A DNA stretch of 64,000 nucleotides from Anastrepha obliqua. Lineage: Eukaryota > Arthropoda > Insecta > Diptera > Tephritidae. Location of the stretch: assembly GCF_027943255.1 (NCBI RefSeq), contig NC_072896.1:34436501-34500500 (forward strand). The letters are read 5' to 3'. Position 1 is the stretch's first letter; every line of letters starts with the position of its first letter. Shown here piece by piece: positions 10,101 to 20,939 of the stretch. The translations under genes were made by a program, and so were the position numbers. The notes beneath the pieces were generated by a model that was not told the DNA's origin, made no database searches, and worked only from the letters and a program-made list of their open reading frames with translations.

Positions 10101-11095
10101 TTCCAAAAATGTAAAAGTTGGATTCATATGGGTTTCATAGTAGAACGAACCATATTTTCATAAAAAAGTCCTGCAAGTAAAATGAGAGGCAAATAAATGT
10201 GTCAAAACTGGTCAATAGATCTCTGTGCTATAGTTATTTACAGTTGTTTGTTTAACATTTTTAAATGTGTGCTTATTTTTAGTGCATTGCTTATGCTGAC
10301 AGTTATGGAAATACCCTTTTTTCCATTATATATAAATAGCGAAGAGGTGTTTTCATTTAATGAAATTATATATTTTTTTCTATGAAAAGCAAAGCAGAAC
10401 TGGTATAAAAACGCAAGCCAGCATAATCAGCTTTTATGTGTACTCGTCGGCGTCGTCGTATAAGTATTGAAAACCGCAACGCAGCATGGAGCATAAAAGT
10501 ATGCTACAATTTTGTTTACTTTGTGCAAAAAATTTCAGCACTCAGCACAAAAAGATGAGCAACATCAGCGCGTAAAAAATTAAAAATATAAAAAAAAACA
10601 GGAAAGCTGAAAAAACTACGCCAAGTCGCGTAATTACTTGCAACTTTTGGGTGATAATAAAATTACAGTAACAGATAAGAGCGAAAAAATGTGCATATCC
10701 AAACTAACACACACACACATACATGTGCATAAGTAAGCATAGCTGCGAGATAATGAAAAGTGCACACGAAAAATAGGTTGTAGAAAAAATGCATAAATGT
10801 TTATGAAAATGCATAATGAAAACACTTAACTTTAACTAGTTTGTGGCGAGCAATGTGTTGGGGAATGCGCCAGTGCATTCCACGAGTGCTCATGTGGGCA
10901 GCAACAAGAAGCGATGTGGAAATTGTATTAGAATGTGGCAAATTAAAATTTGAAAGAGGAGACAAGTTCTTAAAATTTGGTGAAAAGCTGGGTTGTTAAT
11001 AAAATTAATGTTTGTTGGATGTAAGGCAAGCTCATTAACCCTTTTAGATAATTTTTTTTTTTGCCTTTTTTACTCTGTTAAATACACCTTAAATA
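10101..11095. other. anonymous stretch, possible promoter-like motif
   Basis: No gene recognised. TATAAAA at 10404-10410 is followed by TCAG at 10427-10430 and an ATG at 10484 opening only 30 codons. Spacing from the TATA box to the initiator is about 25 bp, shorter than usual, so I do not call a promoter. Short CA runs lie near 10707-10720. Confidence 0.3.
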
Positions 11096-13109
11096 TATCG
11101 AGCCATAACCGCCGAAAAAATGTATCCCACAAACTCGAAATTTTACAGGGGAAGGTTTTTTTTTAATTAAATCAGTTTGAATAAAACCATTATTTTAAAA
11201 TTCATAATGTAAATATTTTTTTGTGTAATACATTTAATTTTAATAATTTTAAATAGATATTTGCATCATAAGGGTTGTTTTTGTGGGATACATTTTTTTT
11301 GCTTTCCTTCTGGCAACCTATTATTAAAAAAGTGTGTGGGTTACACAAAAATTTATTTTAAGGAAGTGATGTTTTTATTTGATTTAAAAAAACAAATGTA
11401 TGCATTTCTTAGTATATTCGATAAAACAAAAATAAAGTAATGTATTTCATATATTTAAAGTTTTCTGTTAACAAAGTAATGTTATTCATATTAAAATCTT
11501 GTAAACTTGAATAACGATAGATAAAAATATATAAAGAACGCTAAATACTATCTTCCTGGTCGGTCTCAGGTAGCAAATCTTTAACAGATCCATCCCATTT
11601 TAAATTCAAATACTCGTGTTGGAATTTTACGGGTAAAGTTTTTCTATCGCAAAGCGTTTTCAAATCCTTATATTTAGCAGAAGAAATGTTTAATATAATT
11701 GAGTAGGTCCCTCACAAACTATTTCCTAGTTTCGTTTGGATCGTGGAATTGAATCTAGATCATAATTTATGGTTTGAGATTCATCAAAGTAGCCATATTT
11801 AAGAGTAATATTTGGAATATTTTTTTCCAATGTAACAGAGCGTAATTTTGTAAATTGAATTTTCACTGAATTTGGAAGTAACGCCTGTGAAAATGTCTTC
11901 CAGTCTTTAAAATCACTGTTAGGTAATTCAATACAATTATATTTTCTTGGGTTAGTTCTTGCATTTGATATTATGGTGTACCACTCACTTGGAGCCCAAA
12001 TAGTCCTATTCCGAATAAACGATTCAATTGTACTATCAACAGGCATCATGGTGTGTCCAGGCAACAAGTATGTGATTTTTATATTAGTCACAAAATTAGA
12101 ATTTTCAACAAAATAGGTTAATGTCGCAAGCATAGCTCTGTTTTTGTTCTGTCCTGCGCAGCTATCACAATAAAGATGGACTATCGATATGCTTGCTTCC
12201 TCAGATTTGTTGTGTGCAGTTGGCTTTTTTATATTTTCAAGGCAAGTTTTATACGAACTTCTATTTTTTATTACGGATATTAAAATCGTTTGTGAAATGT
12301 TCAACGTTTTCAACAAAAATTGTTGACAAACTTTAAAACTGCTATTATTGATATTGATAAAATAATTAAAGCTGCACTTTTTACTGTCACTTTCTCCATA
12401 TCGCCTTTCAATATCGACTTGTTTAACACAAGAAGACAGCCAATCTTTCTGTCTAATTTTGTTGCCGATTCCCCAAAAATGTTCATTTATTCTTACTCTT
12501 TCATCTTCAGAAATTTTATCATGACACGAATTTGGACATTTTTTCTTTAAGCACGGGTTGGGCAAAACACTCGTATATTTTTTCTTAACTTTTTGCAGCC
12601 TTTTAGGTATTCTCTTTTGCTTTCTGTAGCCCCTTTTCCCAACACACGTTTCCTCTTCGACTTCTTTTAAACTTTCCAAACCATTTAAATCAACGAAAGA
12701 TTAATCTGAATCGCTATACGGTACCAGGGAGAGCTGTAAAAATATCTAATAATTGAAAACAAAAACATATTTTGCAAAAAAAAACAAATTCATACCTTCG
12801 ACATATTGTTCTAAAGCTTTAACTTTAATTAAAGTCTCAAAAAATTGGGTTTTTTTTATTTTTTTCCCTTGTTTCATTTATTTTAAAAGAGAATTTAATT
12901 GTATCCCACACAAGCGTTCAAAGAAAATGTAAACAAGTCACCATATGCATTTACATTAAAATTGTTTTTGTTATAAAATCATAACGGTTTAATCTACAGC
13001 CATGAAATTTTGACAGATAATGCAAATGATGTTGAACTATCGATTTCGATAACAAAACAAAAATCGATTATGGTGTGGGATACATTGTTTTGGCGGTAAT
13101 GGCTCGATA
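11096..13109 (-). mobile_element. TIR element carrying a CAGQNKN-motif gene
   Basis: Inverted termini of about 36 bp: the left end starts TATCGAGCCATAACCGCC, the right end (inverted) TATCGAGCCATTACCGCC, both continuing to TGTATCCCACA; I count three mismatches in 36. The 11-bp TGTATCCCACA motif occurs four times in mirror arrangement (11121-11131 and 12900-12910 one way, 11282-11292 and 13074-13084 the other), with a variant at 11333. Such subterminal repeats resemble transposase binding sites. Target duplication is not clear (flanks TTAAATA and TTATAAA). It carries the gene at 11726-12804. Superfamily not assigned. Confidence 0.8.
11726..12804 (-). pseudogene. CAGQNKN-family protein (transposase-like)
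   Basis: Exon 1 is probably ATG TCG AAG (12804-12796), with a 62-bp intron (12795-12734; donor GTATGA, acceptor TTTTTACAG) leading in frame to exon 2. One TAA (12703-12701) interrupts exon 2 early; the remaining 318 codons are open to 11726. The protein has a basic KKKYTSVLPNP stretch, a cysteine cluster CLKKKCPNSCHDKISEDER, a helix KVCQQFLLKTLNIS, then LYCDSCAGQNKNRAML and LLPGHTMMPVDSTIE. I recall the D.CAGQNKN...GH signature from a widespread insect protein family of unknown function (DUF7869-like); the fold may be RNase H-like. The middle region between LKTL and CAGQ seems short, suggesting an internal deletion. Role as transposase is inferred from its place between terminal repeats. Confidence 0.65.
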
Positions 13110-13656
13110 TTATAAACTGTTTGAGTTTTACAGTGTAATGTTTCTTGGTTTTTGTCCGACATGATTTTTTTATTTTTTGTTTAATTTTTTTTAAGACCTC
13201 TTCAAGAATAGAATATCACGAAAAGCGCTAAGTTTTGGGCATCATCATGTCATATAACTCAATTAATCAGAAATAACTGAAATAATAATGTCATTAAGTA
13301 TGTACCTATGATGGGGAAGTCCAAGTGGGTAACTTTGCATACCAAGGCATATTCAACGAGGTAGAAGTGATTTCCAGATTTCTCTCTTTTAATCAGCGAC
13401 TGATATGCCAATTATTAATGCTTTTGTATTGGTCCTTTATAGTTTTCATTTCAATTTCAAATTATGAGCTGCAGCACTGATTTGAAATAATAAAATGAAA
13501 AGAAATTACGAACAGTGCGCAACGTCCGACAGAACAATAAACTTTTGCGTACGAATTGTCAAGTCGTTCGATAATAATTTGTGAATGACGATTGGACGAT
13601 GACAGAGTTTCGGTTGTGTTAACCAATTCATGCTGCTGATGAAGTTCAACAGGTGG
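13110..13656. other. anonymous non-coding stretch
   Basis: No gene, repeat or RNA recognised between the CAGQNKN element and the piggyBac-like element. It may be ordinary host intergenic or intronic DNA. Confidence 0.35.
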
Positions 13657-13660
13657 TTAA

Positions 13661-14783
13661 CACATTGACTGCCAAGGCACTTTCAGCAAATAAGATGCTC
13701 TGGGGCCACAGCATTTTTTTTTTTTAAATCTCATCAGAGACGTCAAAATTGGAATTTAGGGTAGTGCTTGTAATATTTTCTGCTTAGAAACAGGCAGTGT
13801 TTAACTAATTAGTATGTCACACACATATGTTCGACGTGGCGCCTACCGACTGTCAGGGCCATGGCGGACATACAATATATGCACGACAAAAAGCTATGAG
13901 TTGGCACTTTTCTTTTTACGACAAAATACACACGTTGTGGAAACACTAAGAACAAACAAAAAATATATGCCCAAAGAAGTGTTTGATGCCAAATTGGAAA
14001 AAGGTCAGTTAATTCATAGAGAAGAGCAAAATGGAATTGTGGTACTGAAATGGCGTGATGCTCGTGGTGTACGGATTCTGTCAACAAAACACAGTCCAAG
14101 AATGGTAGAAGAAGCTCAAGATAATGGCGAACAAGCATTAGCTTCTGACCTTGACCAACCATCAACCAGTAACACCTCTGGCTCAAAACGTCGCTTGGCG
14201 AAGAAGAATAAGAAAAAGCCAATAGCCATACTTGCTTACAACAAAGGAAAGCCAAAATCAGGCAATATTCATATTTTAAAAATAAAACTAAGTGCAAGTA
14301 ATACAAAATTACGTCAAACATGTACTTTATGTTATTCCAGAATAAAACAAATGGAAGGAAGGGAGATCGCCAGAAAGAAGGCTAAAAGAGTATACACGTA
14401 TTGCCCGGATTGTGCCCAAGAGCCATTTATGTGTTTAGAATATTTTGGGAATCACCACAAACAAGTTTAATGAGTTCATTCGTATAACTACTTTGTAAAA
14501 ATAATAGGTAAACAATTTTTTGTTACTGCAATAAAATGAATTAATTTTTTTTTTCAAAACCAATTTTTTCCAATTGTTTTTTGAGCTGCGCCGAAGCCAC
14601 TATAACAGAAATTTCATGGGAAGCCATATATTTTATTATTGCAGTAAAATCATATTTATCGTCAATCGTTGCTGTGTGACATGGCGAGAGAGAATAATAG
14701 TCGTGTCGGACATATGTGTCCGACGTGGCGTAAACCGAATAGTACAGTGTCACACATATATGGCCAACGTGGCGGTCAATGTG
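13661..14783 (+). mobile_element. piggyBac-like element, internally deleted
   Basis: TTAA lies immediately outside both ends (13657-13660 and 14784-14787), the piggyBac target site. Inverted ends read CACATTGACTGCCAAGGCAC and CACATTGACCGCCACGTTGG. Subterminal CGACGTGGCG or CAACGTGGCG motifs next to ACATATGT sequences occur at 13831, 14718 and 14765. At 1,123 bp it is about half an autonomous element. Confidence 0.88.
13814..14470 (+). CDS. deletion-derived piggyBac-like transposase
   Basis: An uninterrupted 218-codon frame. The first ~25 residues are translated subterminal repeat. Then come ELALFFLRQNTHVVETLR and YMPKEVFDAKLEKGQ, EEQNGIVVLKWRDARGV and LSTKHSP, which match the second half of the piggyBac DDE domain (DDE_Tnp_1_7). 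After KPIAILAYNKGK the sequence jumps to the C-terminal cysteine-rich domain, with CTLC, YTYCPDC and a final CLEYFGNHHKQV. Two in-frame deletions therefore remove the N-terminal domain and the stretches that should hold the catalytic aspartates. It cannot be a working enzyme, but DNA binding by the cysteine-rich domain could persist. No intron or polyadenylation evidence was examined beyond an AATAAA at 14530. Confidence 0.8.
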   Translation: MSHTYVRRGAYRLSGPWRTYNICTTKSYELALFFLRQNTHVVETLRTNKKYMPKEVFDAKLEKGQLIHREEQNGIVVLKWRDARGVRILSTKHSPRMVEEAQDNGEQALASDLDQPSTSNTSGSKRRLAKKNKKKPIAILAYNKGKPKSGNIHILKIKLSASNTKLRQTCTLCYSRIKQMEGREIARKKAKRVYTYCPDCAQEPFMCLEYFGNHHKQV

Positions 14784-14787
14784 TTAA

Positions 14788-15440
14788 TATCATTATCATC
14801 ATCAAGTGCCGATTACAGCTCAGAGTGAGCTTCAGCTTCATCCACAATCCTCTTCCCATATACACGGTTCATAGCAATAGAACTCCAGCTCTTAACTCGC
14901 AGCTTTTAAGGCCGGGTTTGACTTGGTCTAGCCAGGTTAATCTTGGATGTCTTTGTTTGTTATTAAAAAGGAATTTTTTGTTAAAAAGGAATTTCGAAAA
15001 TGGATATCATGGCTCCATGCACTCAGTGTGTGCTAGCCATTGAAGCCTTTGGGATTTAATGCGTTTAACGACATCTTCTCCCCGTCATAAGTTCAACAAC
15101 TCATCGTTGCAACGTATGAAGCCAAACACTCTTCGGCGCACTTTTCGCTCGAACACTCTTAAGGTTCTTTCCTTTTTGCTTGTCATTGTCCAGCACTCGC
15201 AAAGTATGACAGCACCGGTAGTATTAGTGAGGCAGAGGTGGAATTCACGTGTTAGCAGTTTAGACTTCAGCAATGCTGGGTGGGCGTAATATGCTTTGTT
15301 TGATGCCAATATTTTGTCTTGTATTGCATCATGACTACTGTTTTCATTTTCAATTTACACTCCCAAGTATTTGAAGAGTTGAACCCTCTCAAAGGTAAAT
15401 GTTCCATGATGCACACTTCGCAAACAATGTCCTGTAAGGG
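14788..15440 (-). pseudogene. non-LTR RT 3' end (RTE-like family X)
   Basis: Minus-strand text ASNKAYYAHPALLKSKL, CECWTMTSKKERTLRVFERK and IRCNDELLNL matches, nearly residue for residue, the C-terminal part of the RT at 46400-48015. The end nearest 14788 has the same last residues (DEAEAHSEL then stop) and a trinucleotide tail, here ATCATCATC on the plus strand. It abuts the right TTAA of the piggyBac-like element, so one of the two inserted next to the other. Frameshifts are present. Confidence 0.82.
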
Positions 15441-15479
15441 CACCCACGAAATTCGAGAGCGAGCCCAAGCTTGCTAACC

Positions 15480-15715
15480 TTAGAAAATCCCCCAAACGCC
15501 TCCCATCCACATGCGGCCAGAATGATTTCGTGACCTTACAAATTTATGTACTGGTCCAACGCACGCTGAGTTGACACAGAGCCCACCTTTCCGGCAAGCG
15601 GAGAAATAATCTCACAGTTCCTTTGTCTAGCCAGATCATCCGCCTCGCAGATTTCTGTAATGTTGTTGTGACCAGCAATCCAGTCAAATCAGGCATTCCC
15701 AGCCCAGTTTCGAGG
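15480..15715 (-). pseudogene. non-LTR RNase H fragment
   Basis: Minus strand encodes LIWIAGHNNITEICEADDLARQ, recognisable as the RNase H block usually read as PGH.GI.GN..AD.LAR..., followed by a decayed C-terminal tail. The domain removes RNA from RNA:DNA hybrids during retrotransposition. The upstream catalytic TDGS block is not seen. It belongs to a different element from the RTE-like fragment next to it, because that family lacks RNase H here. Confidence 0.6.
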
Positions 15716-16110
15716 GCGTTATCTCGACCCAGAGCTCTGATGTTCCCCTTACTCGCAGTGAATTACTCATTGGTACAATTCAGCTCAGGGTTCTCGAAAG
15801 CAGCGCAGTTTCTACTGATAATATTATCGCTAGGATTCCATAAGTAGCTGGTGTTTGCCTAAGATTTTTGCAGAAGTTTGCAGTGCAGCTCAGCACAAAA
15901 ATTTGTCTGTGGATGGTGTTTACCGGCTGCGAAGTGCAAACAGCAATGGAAAAAAAACAATAGTGCTTGCCTAAAAGTTATAAAGCTATTCTCTGCTATC
16001 TAAGAAGAGACCGTTGGCGCTCTCTGATGTTGATATGTCAGACTATGACTCAATTTATCTGTACGAAAGTCCGCCAAAAGCTCACCGTGAAGTGATGGCA
16101 TATAATATAT
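15716..16110. other. anonymous stretch
   Basis: No gene recognised. The left part may continue the RNase H-bearing element upstream, but I see no motif. Confidence 0.3.
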
Positions 16111-16817
16111 AAATTTCAAGGGCCGATGTTGAATGTCAACCACACCTAAACGTCAAGTTTTTTTCTGCATTTTATTTGATACTTTTCAATTTCAGACTAA
16201 TTCAATTTGAACCACGGAAAGATAGACTGTTTGGTGCGATTTATGGGCCGGCGCCATCATTGGGCCATATTTTTTCCAAAATGAGGCCTGTGAATAGTGT
16301 TCGCTATCGTGAGATAATAAGGAACTTTTTATGGCTCGAATTGGAAGATATTGATGTGAACGATATGTGGTTTCAACAGGACGGTGCCACTTGTCACACA
16401 GCTAACGAAATAATGGCTCTTTTGCGCGAAAAATTGTATGGCCGAATAATCTCCCGTCGCGGCGATGTCAATTGGCCGTAAAAATCATGTGATTTGACAC
16501 CGTTGGACTTCTTTCCTTGGGGTTATTTGAAAGAAAAGGTGTACGTCGATAAGCCAGTAAAAATTCAAGAGCTAAAGAGTGAGATAATTCGGCACATTAA
16601 CGGCATAGAACCTCACTATGCCTCAGAGTCATCGAAAATTTGGACCATGGGATGGAGGTGTACCGCCGAGACCGCGGCGGCCATTTGGCAAATATTTAGT
16701 TTTATGCGTAATTAAGCTACATCAATATTATCATAATAAAGAGAAATGATAATAATTTCTTAAAATTGTTGAATTTTATTCAAAATCAACACCGGCCCTT
16801 GAAACTTAACCACCCTT
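16111..16817 (+). mobile_element. DD41D mariner, internally deleted, left tip lost
   Basis: The right end is intact (GGCCCTTGAAACTTAACCAC then CCTT, followed by TA at 16818). The left end starts AAATTTCAAGGGCCGATG, lacking the first ~13 bases of the terminal repeat found at 25889. Length 707 bp. Same subfamily as 1225-2071 and 25889-27176. Confidence 0.85.
16176..16715 (+). pseudogene. DD41D transposase, deleted
   Basis: The leader (RLIQFEPRKDR) is joined directly to the middle of the catalytic domain (GPAPSLGHIFSK, a frameshifted GIIGPYFF block), deleting the HTH half and the first aspartate. VNDMWFQQDGATCHTANE keeps the second aspartate; VNWP is followed by a TAA and then KSCDLTPLDFFPWGYLKEKVY with the third aspartate. 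Counting from QQD to PLD gives 41 residues between them. The C-terminus reads ...WRCTAETAAAIWQIF with frame changes relative to the 1225 copy. Confidence 0.87.
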
Positions 16818-16989
16818 TATATCAGATCTTAGGTAAAAGAGGCATGGCGCAAATAGTTTAGAGGATGTGGCCAACATCAGACCATTAACCGGCTCTCAGC
16901 GAATATGAAGAAAACAGCTGATTTGTTGGTAGAACAGAGGATTTGACGGTGATTTGCTTCCGATAAAGATGGAGTTCTGTTAGTGGTAT

Positions 16990-17290
16990 AGAAAAAAATA
17001 AGTATCCGTGTTTTGTTTTTAATTTTTTATTTTATTTTTTATTCTGTTGACATAATCCCCTTTTAGAAAGATGTACCTCTTCCAAGCTTCGGCCATTTTT
17101 TAACCCCTCCAAAAAATAGGATCTGTCGAACAATCCAAAATACGCCTCTGTCTCGGCGATGACTTCCTCGTTTGAACTAAATTTTTTTCCCGCGAGCTAT
17201 TTCTTCATGTTAGGGAACAAGGAGCCTGGAGCAATATGGGATGAATAACGAAGCACGTCTTACTCGAATACCTGCCAAATCCAAACTGAC
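16990..17290 (-). pseudogene. mariner transposase C-terminal fragment
   Basis: Minus strand gives a degenerate third-aspartate block (YSSHIAPGSLFPNMKK) followed by LAGKKFSSNEEVIAETEAYF, LFDRSYFLEGLK, and a final HLSKRGLC stretch. This order (DLAPSDYFLFPNLKKWL, then SNEEV.AETEAYF, then EGI..L..RW) is that of the C-terminus of DD34D mariners; the third catalytic aspartate is lost. No terminal repeat found. Confidence 0.75.
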
Positions 17291-18774
17291 CATTTAATCA
17301 CTCTGAAATTTGTCGTCGTTTGATAGATGGCAGCACACGATGTTAACACCAACTTTTCTCAGGAACGAAACCGCCCTCGTAATGCTCTTATTGGTATCAG
17401 ATAAAGAACTTATTGGACATATGGATTTTGAATTTATTTCTCTGTACTGTCGGCACATTTAGATGGCCATTTTGGGTGATGAAAACTCTTTTCTTTGAAT
17501 CATTCGTTAAATATTGCCTTAATGTCAGTCTAGTAAATTACCTTCATAGAAAATGTAAAAAAGAAGTACCTAATATTTTTATTTAGATAATTTTTATTTT
17601 TTGTTTTTTGTACACTCTAATCAGTTTTCAATAAATGAATATTTTAAAAATATGAAGCTCTCAATACCCTTCAAAAATTTACCAATTAAAACCGCCACTT
17701 TGTTTTGCTGCAAATCGATACTATTCTGTCTCAAATAAAATGTTCAAATACGCATTTAAAATAGTCCGATTTGTGGTCTCTAGCAGAGAATTTCATAATA
17801 GAGTATTGTTGTTTATGGCAGTAATTAAACAATAAACATAATCATTACAGGCAAACAAGTAGACATTTATATGCCAATACACACCCACACGCACGACTAC
17901 AAACGCGTGTGTGTATGAGCTCACCAAGTGACACGAAACTCATATTAGTCCGAGCCACCGGCACTGGAGGGAATTTGATTTTCATTTGATTTTGGAATCG
18001 CACTCGTCCACTCACGTACACCAGCAGAACTATTATTAAACACAAGTCAAATAAAAAGGCAACACTGTTGGGGCAAACATTAGCTTTTGCCACACTCAAC
18101 CATTATGAGTACAACACGCATGCACTTGTGTGCGTTTATATACCAACACATGCACGCACTCATACACTTGTGTGTCCTATTGCTAGCACCTCGTATTAGC
18201 CGACTTTGCTTGTGCGTGATTTTAATTTCGCATTTTGTATTCACACTTTGTGGTATCATTTTGAAAATTTCCATTTGCTGTTGTTGTCGATGTACGATTC
18301 TGTTTCCTTTGAGCCCACACAAATTGCTGATTGTATGTACCGTAAGGTAAGTAGAAATTGGTGCACGCACATTTTTATTTAACTTGGATGCTGGAAAGTG
18401 AGAGTATTTACAAAAAAGGGAGTACTTGGCTCATGAGCACCGTGAAACTCGGAAATGGCTTTCGAACAGCCTTTGCAATCTGCAATTGCCACAGTTCAGT
18501 ATGAATTCTAGACTGTTGGTAGCAGTGGCACATTTGATTTTTTTATGCTATTGGAAACAAAAATTCCTTAAAAAGACATGTCTAATGACAATTTGTAAAA
18601 CGTAATTGAAGATTCGATTTTGGAAGATTTTTGCTTTCAGCCAGAGTGAATAATCCTCTGTGACGGAGCTAATCCAATAGGCAAACTTCTGGCCTTAACA
18701 GCCATTTTGGTGATATGAATTTTTCTTCTTAAAGGAAACAATCTTCTCAAAGATGCCATCTTTATGTGAATAAT
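17291..18774. other. anonymous non-coding stretch
   Basis: I see no gene, RNA or named element. CA/GT-rich pieces near 17880-18180 create several short open frames on both strands that are artefacts of simple sequence. Confidence 0.35.
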
Positions 18775-19545
18775 TTAGCAGGCCTTTAGTCCAGTAAAAG
18801 AAGAATGGTTTCGTTGCTTGTGTGGCATGTAGAAGATGGCGCTACGTTGAAAGTAAATGTTGTCCAGATCAATACCATCCAATTCCGGCCATAAAAAATT
18901 GTTAATCATCTCTCGATAATACAATCCATTCACCGTAACTGTTGCTCCAGTTTCACTTTCGAAAAAGTAAGCTCCAATGACTGCGTCGGGCCATAAACCG
19001 CACCAAACAGTCACACGTTCAGGATAAATAGACTTTTCAACAATAACTCTTGGATTTTCTGAACCCCAGATCCGACAATTTTGCTTGTTGACGAAGCCAC
19101 CGAGGTGGAAATGGGCCTCATCACTCAAGATGATTTTTCGATGCAGTTCCGAATCATTTTCATGCATTTCAACGACCTAATCAGCAAAGACACAACGTTG
19201 TTGATGATCGGCTGGCTTGCGTTCTTGTGTTAACTGGACTTTATAAGCCTTAAAACTCAAATCTTTAAGCAAAATACGGTGTTATGCCGTTTATGGAATG
19301 CCTAATTCCAAAAAACGACGAGGAATGGACAAACCTGGGTTTTCTTCAACACTTTCGGCTACAACAGCAATATTTTCGGCTGTTCTTGTGCGACGTGGAC
19401 GGGGTTTCTTCTTCACATCGCTAACTTGTCCCAACAGCTCGTATTTGTATTTTTTCACTAATTTCTGCATTGCGGCCCGACAAGGTGCTTCACGATGACC
19501 CAAAAACGTTCGCGTTTTACGAACCGTCTCTGCCAAATTTTCACC
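18775..19545 (-). pseudogene. DD41D-type transposase, third subfamily
   Basis: Read from 19536: ETVRKTRTFLGHREAPCR, AAMQKLVKKYKYELLGQV, RPRRTRTAENIAVVAESV (HTH/linker half), then after a break NDSELHRKIILSDEAHFHLG (first aspartate), GFVNKQNCRIWGSENPR, AVIGAYFF, FLWPELDGIDLDNIYFQ. A frameshift then disrupts the QQDGATCH block (readable as GATSSTCHTSNETI in another frame) and the C-terminus is missing. The N-terminal text is shared with 28930-29400 but differs from the 25889 and 8627 subfamilies. Homology on the 5' side continues to ~19700. Confidence 0.85.
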
Positions 19546-19700
19546 ATTTTTGTAGTGAATTTTAATAATTTTTTGTTGCGTTGCTTAAGCGCGTATCGTT
19601 CCATTTTTATTAATGGCTTGGTTTCTACTTATCAAATACAAAAAAAGGACAGCTTCAAAAATGACATCTACCGAAATAGCGGGCTATTCAAAGTAACACC

Positions 19701-20031
19701 TGTTATTGGAAAACCCTTTACTATCTGTGTAGTTATTAAGTACTTGAAAAGCGATGAACATTTTCGCGGAATTGATTTTCGACGTTCGTATATAAATTAA
19801 ACCACCATCTGCAACTTTTCGCTGGTTTGTCAATTGCATAGTGAAGGGAGCTTCACTACATGACAAATTTCTTGAAAAGCCTTGTACCGATTGCTTCGAA
19901 AATTGATTGTAACGCATCCAAAAGTGTTTTGATGTTGAAGAACAGAATTTAGCTAGGCAATAAGCCATTTTTAATTATTGATATTTATTTTTACTAACCG
20001 ATCTCAAAACTTATGGGGGGAGCCTGCTTTA
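19701..20031. other. anonymous stretch
   Basis: Nothing recognised apart from the decayed 5' side of the neighbouring DD41D element. Confidence 0.3.
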
Positions 20032-20740
20032 GAGGCTTCAAAAAATTGATTTTTGTTTTTTGCATAAATGTCTTCCCAAACTATCCAAGAATGTGTCCTG
20101 AACATTTCAGAAGCAAATTCGAAATATTTTTGGAGTTACAGAAGAAATTATGAGGAAGCGTCGAGCAGGTATACGAGCGGATTTTTTATAAATGTACAAA
20201 AACTTTGACTCGCGATTTCTCGGTTGTTTATTTTTACGATTTTTCCTAATTGGCGGAAAAGATAGGGAAAAAGTTAAACGTCCTATCAAAACGAGATAAC
20301 ATTGATTGTATTCGGAATTAAATTCCCTTCTAGTTGAATCTAAAAAACCTTAAGAAAGTTATGAGTAACCCTAACCTTTTTAAACAATCTTAAGTGAATT
20401 TGTTTTTCCAAAAAAATGAATTAGCGAAAAACTGTTGAATTTCTCACTTTTTGTTTAATTTTCTTGGTTCAACTAGAAGCTATACTATACTAAAATAATT
20501 TTTTTTTTGGGTTTTTGGTTTGAGATGAAAATTGTGACCTGCATCTTTCCCGCCGCACGACACATGCACACTCGAGGCGTCTCGGCATAATGCTTTTACC
20601 AGGCATAATATGACATATATTTTAATGAAAAAATTTAAGAAAGCTCTTGAATATATAACAATAAAACCTGAGAGTTTTGTTTTAATCGAATATTTCTTTC
20701 CTTCCCAAAAAAATCCACGAAAAAAAATTTTTGAAGCCTC
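20032..20740. mobile_element. MITE candidate with TTA duplication
   Basis: The left end GAGGCTTCAAAAA is repeated inverted at the right end; TTA lies directly outside on both sides (20029-20031 and 20741-20743). A 3-bp TWA target duplication is typical of PIF/Harbinger elements, which makes that superfamily the first guess. Length 709 bp, AT-rich, no coding capacity. The terminal repeat is short (13 bp exact, then AT-rich), so chance cannot be excluded. Confidence 0.5.
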
Positions 20741-20939
20741 TTAACGCAACGATTTTCTATCACTACTCTTAATTATAGCTTTCGAATATTTTCTTGAAAT
20801 TTCTTTACTTTACCCAACCTAAAAAATTTTCTTATCCTCCACACTTCGTTACAAGATGGTTCAAACAATGGTCTATTCCTGAGTTAATTGAAAATAAGTT
20901 GAAATAATATTTTATAAAGAAGCGCATTGCCATCTCGGA

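Noticed and set aside
10404..10577. TATA box, initiator and short ATG frame
   Set aside because: Spacing is too short, the frame has 30 codons, and the DNA is AT-rich enough for chance TATA boxes.
13809..14321. 170-codon minus-strand open frame
   Set aside because: It is the complement of the piggyBac-like coding frame, which has clear family motifs.
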